A stretch of DNA of 64,000 bases from Gammaproteobacteria bacterium (GCA_018222405.1 JAAFAI010000013.1:62001-126000), one strand, 5' to 3'; counted from the stretch's first letter, positions 8,516 through 17,602 are shown. Notes: generated from the sequence alone by a model not told the origin. Made by a program: numbers and translations.

Positions 8516-9345
8516 TATTCAGCTCCCTTTAGCAATTGTTCCAGCAACAGCTGATAAGCCGGGGTCTGGCTGTGCAACCAGTCGAAATGACCGGCCCCTT
8601 CGCTGATAATAACTTCACTGCCTGCCAGCTGACTCTGAGTAACCGGTACAATGGCATCAGCATCGCCCTGAAGCAGAATAACCGGCGCTTCAATATTCAC
8701 AGTATCCGGTGTTGCCGCTGCATATACCTCTGCGAGTTCATCTGGCATACCAGCAAAAAATTGCGGCGTCGCCGTCTGACAACTGTTAGTCCCTTTGGCA
8801 TAAGTAGCGGGATCGGTAATGGCAGCCAGACCAATGACTTTTTCTACCGGGAACGTTAAAGACTGCGCAGCCAGCAGGGCCAGATGCCCGCCTGCTGAGT
8901 GACCGGCCAGGTAAACAGGTACCTCACCAAGAGATTTTTCATCCAGCCATTGTTTAACTGCCGGCAAGGCCTGCTGAATATCGGTTAGCGTGCCAGGCCA
9001 GCCACCACCGGTATCCCCTGTCCTGCGATACTCAATGGCAAAGGTAGCCACGCCCTGTTTTGCCAGTGCTGTGAAAAGACCCCGGGCATGGGTGTAATCA
9101 TAAGCATTGAGCCAGCAACCGCCATGAATAAAAATTAGCACGCTTTGCGGCGAATCTGCCCCCGGCCAGTAAAACACCCGTTGTAAAACATTATCGCCAT
9201 AAGCCCGGTTAGACGTGGCAATGCGATATGGCTGTTGTACAACCTCAGTATACGCAACATTAGAAAAGGGCCGGGCTTCGGGAGGCATGTTCTGACATGC
9301 AGACAGTGTGACCATCATGGCCAACAGGTACAGTGCTTTGTTCAT
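8515..9345 (-). CDS. Lipoprotein alpha/beta hydrolase, candidate kynurenine formamidase
   Basis: A 276-residue alpha/beta hydrolase. Start chosen at ATG 9345, preceded by GCAGAGAA and giving a clean lipoprotein signal, LLAMMVTLSACQ, with lipidation at C17; an upstream start would bury it. HGGCW (74-78) forms the oxyanion hole, Ser150 is in GHSAGG, Asp228 or Asp230 in LQGDADAIVP is the acid, and His253 is in GAGHFDW. HGGxW is characteristic of the animal and fungal type of arylformamidase. Coupling to kynU suggests N-formylkynurenine hydrolysis, but a lipoprotein would act outside the cytoplasm, which is odd for this step. A generic esterase remains possible. Confidence 0.75.
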   Translation of the reverse strand: MNKALYLLAMMVTLSACQNMPPEARPFSNVAYTEVVQQPYRIATSNRAYGDNVLQRVFYWPGADSPQSVLIFIHGGCWLNAYDYTHARGLFTALAKQGVATFAIEYRRTGDTGGGWPGTLTDIQQALPAVKQWLDEKSLGEVPVYLAGHSAGGHLALLAAQSLTFPVEKVIGLAAITDPATYAKGTNSCQTATPQFFAGMPDELAEVYAAATPDTVNIEAPVILLQGDADAIVPVTQSQLAGSEVIISEGAGHFDWLHSQTPAYQLLLEQLLKGAE

Positions 9346-9489
9346 ATTATTCTCTGCTAATACCAAGAGGGAATGGTAAATCGCCTTATCGGCCATACAG
9401 CGTATCGGCTAGTTAACCGCAGTGCAATACGCAGACTGTTTACGCTGCGATCAGTGAGCAGAAAATAAAAATGAATTAACTACCGGGAA

Positions 9490-10878
9490 CTAGTACTCAT
9501 CGGGAACAGCCGGTCCCGCGTAGTTATCAAAGCGCGAGAACTGGCCCTGGAAGGTCAGACGACAGGTACCGATAGGACCGTTACGCTGCTTACCGATGAT
9601 GATTTCGGCCACGCCTTTATCTTCACTGTTCTCGTGATACACCTCGTCACGATAAATGAACATGATCAAGTCGGCATCCTGCTCTATTGAGCCCGATTCC
9701 CGCAGGTCAGAGTTAACCGGGCGTTTATCGGCCCGTTGTTCTAGGCTCCGGTTAAGCTGTGAAAGCGCAATAACCGGGATGTTAAGCTCTTTAGCCAGCG
9801 CTTTAAGTGAGCGTGAAATCTCCGCAATTTCCAGCGTTCGGTTATCGCTTAACGAAGGCACCCGCATAAGCTGCAGATAATCCACCATGATCATGCTCAG
9901 TCCGCCCCGCTCCCGGGCCAGCTTTCTGGCGCGGCTACGCACGTCCATTGGCGTCAGACCAGATGAGTCATCCACATAGATATTGTCTTTCTCTTTGAGC
10001 ATTGCCATGGTGTTTGAAATACGCGCCCAGTCTTCATCGTCGAGTTGCGCGGTACGGATTTTGGTTTGATCCACCCGGCTAAGTGATGCCAGCATACGCA
10101 TCATGATCTGTTCCGACGGCATCTCAAGACTGAATACCAATACCGGTTTATCCTCCGCTAACATGGCATTTTCTGCCAGGTTCATAGCAAAGGTGGTTTT
10201 ACCCATGGAGGGACGTGCGGCAACAATAATCAGGTCGGAAGGCTGCATACCACTGGTTTTTTTATCCAGATCGGAAAACCCGGTGGTGACCCCGGTCACT
10301 TCCCGGTTGTCTTTGATCAGCGCCTCAAGACGATCGATGGTTTTACCCAGCACCGACTCAATACTCTGAGGCCCTTCGGAAGCCCCGGTGCGCCGTTCAG
10401 CAATCTCAAACACTTTGCTCTCGGCCATATCCAGAATATCAGCGCTGTCGCGGCCTTCCGGATTGTAGCCCACTTCGGCTATTTCGTTAGCCACGCCAAT
10501 CAGCTCTCGGGTGATAGCCCGTTCCCGAATAATTTTCGCATACGCGGTAACGTTGGCAGAACTTGGCGTGTTGCGAGCCAGTTCACCTAAATAGGCAAAG
10601 CCACCCGCATCTTCGAGCTGATCGTTATTTTCGAGTAATTCAGACACTGTGATCAGGTCAACCGGCTGACTTTTGGCGAGCAAATCCAGGATCGCCTTAA
10701 ACACGATTTGATGGGAGCGATTATAAAACTCCGCGTCGGTAACCAGCTCAGACACCTTATCCCAGGATTCCGGATCGATTAGCATACTACCCAGCACGGC
10801 CTGCTCAGCTTCGATGCTGTGCGGCGGCACCTTGAGTTTTTCTACGCTTTTATCGGAACTGGCCGAAACAACTTTCAC
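9490..10878 (-). CDS. dnaB: Replicative DNA helicase DnaB
   Basis: The hexameric replicative helicase. The N-terminal collar domain begins with KVPPHSIEAEQAVLGSML. The RecA-like motor has Walker A ARPSMGKTT, Walker B-region MIMVDYLQLM, SDNRTLEIAEISRSLKALAK, and ends near RFDNYAGP, almost matching E. coli DnaB. Start chosen at GTG 10878 (462 residues) because this gives the usual N-terminal length. The frame stays open to ATG 10941, but the extra 21 residues are unlike DnaB. No intein is seen. In many relatives dnaB follows rplI directly; here about 11 kb of other genes lie between. Confidence 0.95.
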   Translation of the reverse strand: MKVVSASSDKSVEKLKVPPHSIEAEQAVLGSMLIDPESWDKVSELVTDAEFYNRSHQIVFKAILDLLAKSQPVDLITVSELLENNDQLEDAGGFAYLGELARNTPSSANVTAYAKIIRERAITRELIGVANEIAEVGYNPEGRDSADILDMAESKVFEIAERRTGASEGPQSIESVLGKTIDRLEALIKDNREVTGVTTGFSDLDKKTSGMQPSDLIIVAARPSMGKTTFAMNLAENAMLAEDKPVLVFSLEMPSEQIMMRMLASLSRVDQTKIRTAQLDDEDWARISNTMAMLKEKDNIYVDDSSGLTPMDVRSRARKLARERGGLSMIMVDYLQLMRVPSLSDNRTLEIAEISRSLKALAKELNIPVIALSQLNRSLEQRADKRPVNSDLRESGSIEQDADLIMFIYRDEVYHENSEDKGVAEIIIGKQRNGPIGTCRLTFQGQFSRFDNYAGPAVPDEY

Positions 10879-10915
10879 CTGACGATATACCTGAATAATT
10901 TGCAAGGAGGTTATT

Positions 10916-11032
10916 ATGCGATATTTAGCGCTCGCTTGCATCGTTTGTTGGGGGAAAATGATCCTTTATCATGGCGAAGCCTATATACTAAAGTTCAAAA
11001 CTAAGGCCGTTCGCCAAACAGGAATGTCATGA
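10916..11032 (+). CDS. Possible small leader ORF, 38 codons
   Basis: A short ORF with a full Shine-Dalgarno AAGGAGG five bases before ATG 10916. It encodes 38 residues starting MRYLALACIVCWGKM, hydrophobic then basic, like a short signal-anchor. Its TGA overlaps the ATG of the next gene as ATGTCATGA, a typical coupling arrangement. It overlaps the region just upstream of dnaB on the other strand. No homologue is known to me. The strong ribosome site and stop-start overlap are the evidence; coding status is unproven. Confidence 0.45.
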   Translation: MRYLALACIVCWGKMILYHGEAYILKFKTKAVRQTGMS

Positions 11033-12213
11033 AGAAAACGTCGTTATTACTGCTAATTTCCGGGCTTATTTCAATTAGTGCGATTGCCGGTGAGACACTG
11101 GTAGCACTGGAGAGTTATCCCGAACCAGGCGCGTCGCGCCCGATGCCAGAATTCAAAGTAGATGCCAGCTGGCCTGATTTACCCGACACCTGGATTATTG
11201 GTCAGGTACCGGGACTGGCGGTAGATAAGGCTGATAACCTGTGGTTATTGCATCGCCCTAACTCACTGAGCCCGCTTGATTTGGCACTCGAACAAACGCC
11301 GCCCACCGGCGTTTGCTGTGAAGCTGCTCCCCATGTAGTGCAAATTTCGCCAACCGGACAAGTGAAAAACAGCTGGGGCGGAGAATCCATTGCGCCGGAG
11401 ATTGACGGTGTGAACCAGTGGCCACAAACCGTGCACGGCTTATTTGTCGACGACAACAATACCGTTTGGCTGGGCGGCAACGGTAAGGGCGATCACGTGG
11501 TACTTAACTTTACGGCCGAGGGTAAATTCATTCGCCAGTTTGGTAAGCGCAACAGTACAGAGGGTAACCAAAGCAAAGAGTCGCTAGGCAATCCGGCGGA
11601 TATTTATCACGATACACATACCAATGAAGTCGTCATCGCCGACGGTTATATCAATAAGCGCATTATTGGTTTTAACACCAATGACAACGCCTTCTCACAA
11701 TACTGGGGCGCCTATGCCTCCATCCCCGGAGGCGGCACTCGCGCGGGCGATTTTGATGTATCACAGGCCACCGCTGGTGCTGATAACATTAACACCGATG
11801 CGCCTGACTTTGGCGATATAGTGCACTGCGTAACAAAGGCAGATAATGGCCTGATTTACGTCTGCGACCGGCGCAATAATCGCCTGCAGGTGTTTAAAAA
11901 CGATGCCAGCGGTAAAGCTGTTTTCGTGCGGGATTTAGTGATTGCAGGTGACACCATGGGCCTTGGCACTGCTACCGATGTAGCGTTTTCTCCCGACAAC
12001 AAGTACATGTACGTGGCCGATATGATGAACGGCCGTATCTGGGTACTCTGGCACGACACCTATGAAGTACTTGGCAGCTTTGGCCGCCCCGGCCGTTACC
12101 CTGGTCAGTTTACCTGGTTGCACAGCGTGGTGGCCGACAGCCAGGGCAACCTCTACACCTCGGAAGTCTCCACCGGCAGACGGGTACAAAAACTGGTGTT
12201 GGTAACAGACTAG
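11029..12213 (+). CDS. Exported NHL-repeat beta-propeller protein
   Basis: A 394-residue secreted protein. The Sec signal peptide MKKTSLLLLISGLISISAIAG is followed by NHL-type blades: GLAVDKADNLWLLHR, GLFVDDNNTVWLGG, DIYHDTHTNEVVIADGYINK, IYVCDRRNNRLQVF, VAFSPDNKYMYVADMMNGRI and SVVADSQGNLYTSE. This is the six-bladed propeller shared by NHL proteins and peptidyl-alpha-hydroxyglycine lyase. A CCEAAPH segment (about 97-103) may bind metal or form a disulfide. The natural ligand is unknown. The gene may be translationally coupled to the short upstream ORF and converges on eptA. Confidence 0.75.
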   Translation: MKKTSLLLLISGLISISAIAGETLVALESYPEPGASRPMPEFKVDASWPDLPDTWIIGQVPGLAVDKADNLWLLHRPNSLSPLDLALEQTPPTGVCCEAAPHVVQISPTGQVKNSWGGESIAPEIDGVNQWPQTVHGLFVDDNNTVWLGGNGKGDHVVLNFTAEGKFIRQFGKRNSTEGNQSKESLGNPADIYHDTHTNEVVIADGYINKRIIGFNTNDNAFSQYWGAYASIPGGGTRAGDFDVSQATAGADNINTDAPDFGDIVHCVTKADNGLIYVCDRRNNRLQVFKNDASGKAVFVRDLVIAGDTMGLGTATDVAFSPDNKYMYVADMMNGRIWVLWHDTYEVLGSFGRPGRYPGQFTWLHSVVADSQGNLYTSEVSTGRRVQKLVLVTD

Positions 12214-12221
12214 CTCTGTGC

Positions 12222-12245
12222 GCGGTACCCGTTTTAGGGTGCCGC
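12222..12245. terminator. Hairpin between convergent genes
   Basis: GCGGTACCC-GTTTTA-GGGTGCCGC forms a 9-bp stem with one wobble pair. It lies across the stop codon of the phosphoethanolamine transferase gene and 9 bases past the NHL gene. There is no T-tract, so termination efficiency is uncertain. Confidence 0.45.
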
Positions 12246-13916
12246 TGCAATCGGATAATCGCTCAGGATACCGGCCAGTGACTTATCGCACTGGTTGAAC
12301 ACATTATTCTCCTGCCGGTAAGCGATTGATTCCACCCCCGTCATGCCCATCAGCATGTCAAAAATATTGTCGTGAGACAGTTTTTGTGTGCCAATTTTGC
12401 CATCACATTCCTGAGCAATACCAGCATAATCCGGCTGCGGGTTCTGCCAGTAGAGCATAGGTACATGTGTTTGTGACTGTGGTGCCAGCGCGTATGGAAA
12501 ACCGTGCAGATAGAGTCCAGATTCGCCCAGGGATTCACCGTGATCAGACACATAGAGTAATTGAGTATTTTCAATGCCACTGTTTTTTAACACCTCGATA
12601 ATTTGGCCCAGTACAAAATCGGTATAGGCAATGGTATTGTCGTAGGTATTAATCAAAGCTTCATTGCTGCAGTTCTGAATATCGCTCTGCTGACAATCCG
12701 GCGTAAAGCGCCTGAATGTCCGGGGGTAGCGCTTATAGTAAGTCGGCCCATGGGAGCCTATCATGTGTAACACCAGTAATTTATTACGACGGTTTGAGTG
12801 GGCGATATATTGTTTTACCGCCGTCACCAGTACGCTGTCATAGCAACTGGTTTCCTGACATTCGCCCGATTCGGCCTGTGGCTGTACCGTAAAACTCGGC
12901 ACCCGTTTACATACTCCTTTACAGCTGGAGTTATTGTCTACCCAGGCTACCTCAACCCCTGCCCGCTGAATAATATCCAGCGCATTGTCCTGATGTTCTG
13001 CAGCAAAATGGTTGTACTCCCCCCGGTTAAGCCGCGAAAACATGCATGGCACAGAAACTGCCGTTGCCGTGCCACAGGAGGTTACCGAAGAGAAATAGTG
13101 AACGTTCTCACGATCCAGATAAGGCGTTGTTTCACGGGGATAGCCCTGTAGCTGAAAATGATCCGCTCTGGCCGTTTCACCCACTACCATCACCGTTAGC
13201 GTGGTTGAGCTGGCCACATAAGGATTGAGTCGCGGGGCCGGGTCGAGAATTTTAAACGGTGTCGGCTCAGTAAAATAGGTATCTCGTATGTGTTTATACG
13301 TCGCGTCGTAGGCCGCTAACGGGGTAATATATCGGGTGAGTTCCTCATGATTGCGAAAGAATGCCGCGTAATCTTTGTAAAACAGCGCTGCAATAGCGAC
13401 AACTCCCAACATGCCAACCACATTCACTGCAACCAGCGACACAATACGCTGCTTAAAGGTATTGCTAAAGCGCAGTCTTATCACAACCGCTACAGGCAGG
13501 GCGACCGCCACTAACGAGTAGCCAATCACCGTAATATTGAGATAGCTTAGTGCTTCCTGGGAATTGGTTTCAAAAATGTTTCGCAACATTTCTTTATCGA
13601 ACACAATGCCAAAAGAGGTCGTTGCATAACTCACCATCGCTGCAAACATCAAATTAACCAACACTGCCAGCTTAAGCCCCATGACAAGAGACAGTAATGA
13701 CGTTAACAAGGTGAGCACAATAACCAGCAGCAGCGGTACGCTCAGCACAAATAGCAAACTGTGCAATGAATCAATACTTACCTGAGACAAGAACATGCCT
13801 AAGAAAGTACGATTAAATAACGCTACGCTTAGCACACTACACAACAGTAACAGCGTAGTAGCTTTGCAGTTTATCTGCGGCATAACAGGCAGTTTCAATT
13901 TAAATGTTGGGTTCAT
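12234..13916 (-). CDS. eptA: Phosphoethanolamine--lipid A transferase, EptA type
   Basis: A 560-residue inner membrane enzyme that moves phosphoethanolamine from phosphatidylethanolamine to lipid A or LPS core. Five membrane helices occupy about residues 15-185. KEMLRNIFETNSQEA (about 108-122) is the family loop. The periplasmic sulfatase-fold domain has VVGETARADHFQLQGY with the metal-binding Glu, SSVTSCGTATAVSVPCMFS with the nucleophilic Thr, and YVSDHGESLGE with metal-binding Asp and His. Cys pairs typical of EptA/MCR are present. It is followed closely upstream by an Omp85-like gene, probably the same operon. Lipid A modification of this type lowers cationic peptide binding. MCR-like proteins share the fold, so resistance cannot be judged from sequence. 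Confidence 0.9.
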   Translation of the reverse strand: MNPTFKLKLPVMPQINCKATTLLLLCSVLSVALFNRTFLGMFLSQVSIDSLHSLLFVLSVPLLLVIVLTLLTSLLSLVMGLKLAVLVNLMFAAMVSYATTSFGIVFDKEMLRNIFETNSQEALSYLNITVIGYSLVAVALPVAVVIRLRFSNTFKQRIVSLVAVNVVGMLGVVAIAALFYKDYAAFFRNHEELTRYITPLAAYDATYKHIRDTYFTEPTPFKILDPAPRLNPYVASSTTLTVMVVGETARADHFQLQGYPRETTPYLDRENVHYFSSVTSCGTATAVSVPCMFSRLNRGEYNHFAAEHQDNALDIIQRAGVEVAWVDNNSSCKGVCKRVPSFTVQPQAESGECQETSCYDSVLVTAVKQYIAHSNRRNKLLVLHMIGSHGPTYYKRYPRTFRRFTPDCQQSDIQNCSNEALINTYDNTIAYTDFVLGQIIEVLKNSGIENTQLLYVSDHGESLGESGLYLHGFPYALAPQSQTHVPMLYWQNPQPDYAGIAQECDGKIGTQKLSHDNIFDMLMGMTGVESIAYRQENNVFNQCDKSLAGILSDYPIAAAP

Positions 13917-13935
13917 AAATTATTGCTATCCGGAT

Positions 13936-15600
13936 TTAAAAGGATTGTTTCACCTGTAGGCGCCATTGCCAGCTGTCGACGTTGTCGCCATTGCTTAAAG
14001 GAAAAGCCATATCCACGTGAATGACATTACGGTGGCTTGAGCGGTTAGAATAAAACCGGGCACCTAAGCCCGTACTGGCCAAAACACCGCTGTATTCATT
14101 GTCGCGACTGCTTTCACCCGCCCAGGCCTTACCCGCATCAAAAAACGCCACCATGCCCATATCCAGCACACGGTAAATATTAATTTGAGGGTAGTAACGC
14201 AGTTCAACGGAGGTCATAGCCCGGTTGTTGCCATGTTGATACTGCAAGGGGAATCCCCTCACACCACTTTCACCACCGAGAGTTACGGGCAAATCAGCAA
14301 AGGGATGGCTACTGGTTGAAAGCAGGCCTGACGTGTAAAAGGCAAACTTGCTGTTTAAACGATTAAAATACTCGCCGTGCAGACTGCCGGTAAGATAGTC
14401 TTCGTCCAGAACGCCCAGCGTTGATGACACTTCAGCCCCCAACAGCAACAAATTTGTTCCCCACAAAAATCCACGGGATAGTGAGCTCTGTAAGTGCAGC
14501 CCCAGACTACTGGCAGGAGAGTTGGTCTCGTAACCTATTTTAACCGTGCCAGCCCACCCCAGGTTGATATCTTCATTCTGATTGGTCAGATAAATGTCCT
14601 GCAGTACCTTAAAATCATTTTGCAGGAATTGATACTCTACCCAGGGATAAACGAACTGGCGATCATCCGGCAACCGGGGCGTTAATTCATTTTCAATTGG
14701 CGCAGCCGGGACAGAAAATTTATCCAGTTGGTCAGTGACACCTACCGTCAGCCGATGCAGGGCATCGTCCTTTCGCTGCAGTAAAAAACCATAAGCTAAA
14801 TCATACTGATGGCCATTGTGACGAAATACACTGCGCGTAGCACCGTTCTGAAAGATTTCATCATCCCGTTTAAAATTCAGGTAATTAGCCAGATAGCGTC
14901 GTTCACTGGCAAGCTGATAAAAAGGCTTATCAAACTGCAACTGCACTATGCTGCCATCGTCATTGTCTTCAACATCCAGCACCAGATTACTATGGCGAAT
15001 AAATGAGACTGGTGCCCGCACTACAAATCGGTAACCCGAGCGCTGATCATCACTTTTATATTCAACGCTGGTGTGGATCCCCCGACCCAGCAGGTTGTCT
15101 TCCTTAAACCCTATTTCAAAGCGGTTTTTACCGCCTTTCCTACCAAAGCTCAGTGACGGCAATAATGACCAGTTGTCCCAGGTTTCTACCTGTATTCTGG
15201 CCATATCGTCGATATTGCAGGTATCGATATAGGTTACCCGTGCATCACGAATATACATTTCCCGGCGGATAATACGCTCCGCTTCGGCCAGTTGTTCTGG
15301 GGTAACGTCCTGCCCTTCTTTAAATGGCAGTCGCTCAGCAATCACATCAGCTTCGGTAGTAATATGCAGGCGATTAGCCAGACGGTGGATAAACCCGGTC
15401 TCCTGTTCAGACTCGTCAAAAATGTCCTGACTGTTAATCACGATTTCACCCACTTTTTGCGGATGTTGATGGCTGACCTGAGGGGTGCAGCCTGGTTGAG
15501 TGAATGATTCTTCAGAGACGGCGAAATGACTAAACAGGCCACAAATAATGCAGGCTGACCATATCCGCCTGTAATAGCTGAAACGTCGTATAAACCGCAT
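13936..15600 (-). CDS. Omp85/TamA-like outer membrane protein with one POTRA domain
   Basis: About 554 residues. Start taken at ATG 15600, preceded by GGTAAGG; a TTG eight codons upstream is an alternative. After a signal peptide and a Cys-containing linker, residues about 40-120 form one POTRA domain (VGEIVINSQDIFDES ... EGQDVTPEQLAEAERIIR ... YIRDARVTYI). The rest is a 16-stranded Omp85 barrel with the diagnostic GGESGVRGF motif on strand L6. One POTRA is unusual: BamA has five and TamA three. It is 19 bases upstream of eptA on the same strand, so they form an operon. It may insert or export a surface component; the substrate is unknown. Confidence 0.75.
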   Translation of the reverse strand: MRFIRRFSYYRRIWSACIICGLFSHFAVSEESFTQPGCTPQVSHQHPQKVGEIVINSQDIFDESEQETGFIHRLANRLHITTEADVIAERLPFKEGQDVTPEQLAEAERIIRREMYIRDARVTYIDTCNIDDMARIQVETWDNWSLLPSLSFGRKGGKNRFEIGFKEDNLLGRGIHTSVEYKSDDQRSGYRFVVRAPVSFIRHSNLVLDVEDNDDGSIVQLQFDKPFYQLASERRYLANYLNFKRDDEIFQNGATRSVFRHNGHQYDLAYGFLLQRKDDALHRLTVGVTDQLDKFSVPAAPIENELTPRLPDDRQFVYPWVEYQFLQNDFKVLQDIYLTNQNEDINLGWAGTVKIGYETNSPASSLGLHLQSSLSRGFLWGTNLLLLGAEVSSTLGVLDEDYLTGSLHGEYFNRLNSKFAFYTSGLLSTSSHPFADLPVTLGGESGVRGFPLQYQHGNNRAMTSVELRYYPQINIYRVLDMGMVAFFDAGKAWAGESSRDNEYSGVLASTGLGARFYSNRSSHRNVIHVDMAFPLSNGDNVDSWQWRLQVKQSF

Positions 15601-15802
15601 AAACCTTACCGCACTTTTCGGCAACCAAAGTCAGTTGCGCAGAGAATAGGGTTATTTATGCCATGGGTTTATTAAGACAAGCTTAACGGCAAGACAAATT
15701 GTTTTTGGCAGTGCACAGACCGGTTATTTAGCCAGGAAACTATGCTATGTTGCCTTTACGACAATCCCCAGCGGGCTTTCCTCCAGCACAGAGAACATCT
15801 TA

Positions 15803-16933
15803 ATGAAGCAACCAGATCGTCTGCTCATCCTGACTATCAGCCTACTTTTCGCCTGCCTCTCGGCCGTCGCATGGGGTGAACAGCTTCGAGCCAGAGACTT
15901 AAACATCAAGCCAGGGGTCTTACCCACTGGTGAGCTCAACGCCATTACAGACGTGGCCGGTGTCAAAGTAGGCCATGTCACGTTACATCAGGGCAAAGCG
16001 CAGCACACGGGCGTGACTGCAATCATTCCGGCCAATGGCAATTTACGCCAAAGCAAAGTGCCTGCGGCGGTATTTGTGGGCAACGGTTACGGCAAAATGG
16101 CTGGTATAAGCCAAATTCAGGAGCTGGGGGAAATTGAAACACCCATTGTGCTCACCAATACCTTAAATGTGGCCGAGGGCATCGCGGGTGTGGTGGAGTG
16201 GACGCTGAAACAGCCCGGCAACGAGCAGGTGCGCTCGGTGAATGCCGTGGTGGGTGAAACCAACGATGGCTACCTTAATAATATCCGCGCCAGATTCGTT
16301 ACCCCACAAAGTGTTATTCAGACCATTAAAAGTGCTGATGGTGGCGCCGTTGCGGAAGGCAATGTCGGCGCAGGTGCCGGAACCCGCGCGTTTGGTTTTA
16401 AAGGCGGCATTGGTACCAGTAGCCGAAAACTGCCCGCAAGTCTGGGGGGCTATACCCTTGGCGTGCTTGTACAGAGTAATTTTGGCGGCATTTTGCAAAT
16501 CGATGGTCAGCCAATAGGTGAAAAGCTCGGCCAGTATTACCTGTCAGAAGCGCTCAACAATGATAGCTCAGCAGACGGTTCGATTATGATAGTGGTGGCC
16601 ACTGATGCGCCGCTGTCAGACCGTAACCTCTACCGCCTTGCTAAGCGCGCCATGGGCGGCGTAGCCAGAACCGGCGCCAGTCTGACTAACGGCTCCGGTG
16701 ATTACGTTATCGCGTTCAGTACCGCTGAGGCTCTGCGCCGCAGCGAAAAAGACAGTACTCACCTTGCTCCGTCTTTGTCGAATAACGAAGTATCTCCGTT
16801 GTTTCAGGCAGTGATAGAAGCTACCGAAGAGGCCATTTATAACAGCTTACTGATGGCTGAAGATGTAGACGGGCACCGAGGTAAAGCTCAGGCGTTACCC
16901 ATCGATAAAGTAAAAGCCTTGCTGAGTCAGTAA
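15803..16933 (+). CDS. P1 family (S58) peptidase, DmpA/BapA-like aminopeptidase
   Basis: A 376-residue precursor of the DmpA family, which hydrolyses N-terminal L-, D- or beta-amino acids from short peptides. A signal peptide (1-25) precedes the mature part that begins RARDLNIKPGVLPTGELNAITDVAGVKVGH in two conserved blocks. The self-cleavage site lies in KGGIGTSSRKLP (about 197-208), where the new N-terminal Ser or Thr becomes the nucleophile; VGAGAGTRAFG just before it is conserved. GAGTGA-type residues and the late NGSGDYVIAFS block complete the fold. It stands alone and is likely periplasmic. Confidence 0.88.
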   Translation: MKQPDRLLILTISLLFACLSAVAWGEQLRARDLNIKPGVLPTGELNAITDVAGVKVGHVTLHQGKAQHTGVTAIIPANGNLRQSKVPAAVFVGNGYGKMAGISQIQELGEIETPIVLTNTLNVAEGIAGVVEWTLKQPGNEQVRSVNAVVGETNDGYLNNIRARFVTPQSVIQTIKSADGGAVAEGNVGAGAGTRAFGFKGGIGTSSRKLPASLGGYTLGVLVQSNFGGILQIDGQPIGEKLGQYYLSEALNNDSSADGSIMIVVATDAPLSDRNLYRLAKRAMGGVARTGASLTNGSGDYVIAFSTAEALRRSEKDSTHLAPSLSNNEVSPLFQAVIEATEEAIYNSLLMAEDVDGHRGKAQALPIDKVKALLSQ

Positions 16934-16955
16934 CCAGCCACAGACTTTGAGCACC

Positions 16956-17207
16956 TTACTTCATATGCACTTTGCCGCCTATTATCTTATAGGCGGGCAC
17001 ACCCCGAATGAGGGTATCCCGGGCAAACTCCTGACCACAGCCCGGGCAGTGGCAAGGCGTTGTGGTGTGGTCTTCAACAATTCGTTCTTTAAAACATTTT
17101 ACCAGTGCGCCTTTACCGCCCTTGCGATACTTAAAGATCGGCGCCTTGCATTGTAAACAGGATATCTGGACGGTTTTTACCGGCCCTTTTTTATTCGGTT
17201 TTGCCAT
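16956..17207 (-). CDS. Small zinc-ribbon-like protein of unknown function
   Basis: An 83-residue basic protein with a CLQC pair (17-20) and a CHCPGC cluster (52-57), spaced like a zinc ribbon, plus a Gly/Lys stretch KYRKGGKGALVKC. It resembles small conserved proteins of Alteromonadales and Vibrionales but I cannot name a function. No clear ribosome site precedes ATG 17207. It converges on the DmpA-type gene with 22 bases between stops. The Cys pattern argues that this frame, not the overlapping plus-strand frame, is coding. Confidence 0.6.
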   Translation of the reverse strand: MAKPNKKGPVKTVQISCLQCKAPIFKYRKGGKGALVKCFKERIVEDHTTTPCHCPGCGQEFARDTLIRGVPAYKIIGGKVHMK

Positions 17208-17284
17208 GAAATTGTGAGGTGGTGAACAGGTTGGTCAGGGTAGCAAAGAATTCCCTTGAGATCCCGGGATGCATTTCTTCCCGT

Positions 17285-17575
17285 CACCAGCCCCCCCGAG
17301 CCGGTAACTCCTTAACAGCCTGGCTACCTGTAAATGCTCGTTGGGGTGAGTAAAACTGTTTGGGAGATCCCGGATAGTTTCTACGAAACTTCCGGGATAA
17401 CAATTCAATTCCCATCATACCGGCCCCCGAGCCGGTATTTCCTTATCAGCCTGGCTACCGTAAATGTTTGCTTAGATGTGTGAGCCTGTTTAGGAGATAC
17501 CGGATAGATACTGCGTATCTTCCGGTATGACAGACAAAAGAGATCCCGGATGATTTCTTGCGAAATCTCCGGGAT
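17285..17575. repeat. Imperfect tandem repeat with three covarying hairpins
   Basis: The 391-bp gap 17208-17598 has no gene. It holds two units of about 130 bp, aligned at GAGCCGGTA (17298 and 17429), then TCCTTA-CAGCCTGGCTAC and an AGGAGAT-like or GGGAGAT-like lead-in. Each unit ends in a hairpin: 17367-17398 with arms ATCCCGGA/TCCGGGAT, and 17497-17528 with arms ATACCGGA/TCCGGTAT. A third hairpin, ATCCCGGA/TCCGGGAT, is at 17543-17575. The C-to-A change in the left arm of the second is matched by G-to-T in the right arm, so pairing is preserved. A degenerate copy (GATCCCGGGATG) is near 17260. Confidence 0.8.
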
Positions 17576-17602
17576 GAATGAGCGACTGCGTCGCTCATTC
17601 AT
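17574..17602 (-). terminator. Hairpin at the end of the DUF4097-like gene
   Basis: ATGAATGAGCGAC-TGC-GTCGCTCATTCAT, a perfect 13-bp stem, covers the stop codon at 17599-17601 and runs into the repeat array. No T-tract follows on the minus strand, so it may stabilise the mRNA 3' end rather than terminate. Confidence 0.5.
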
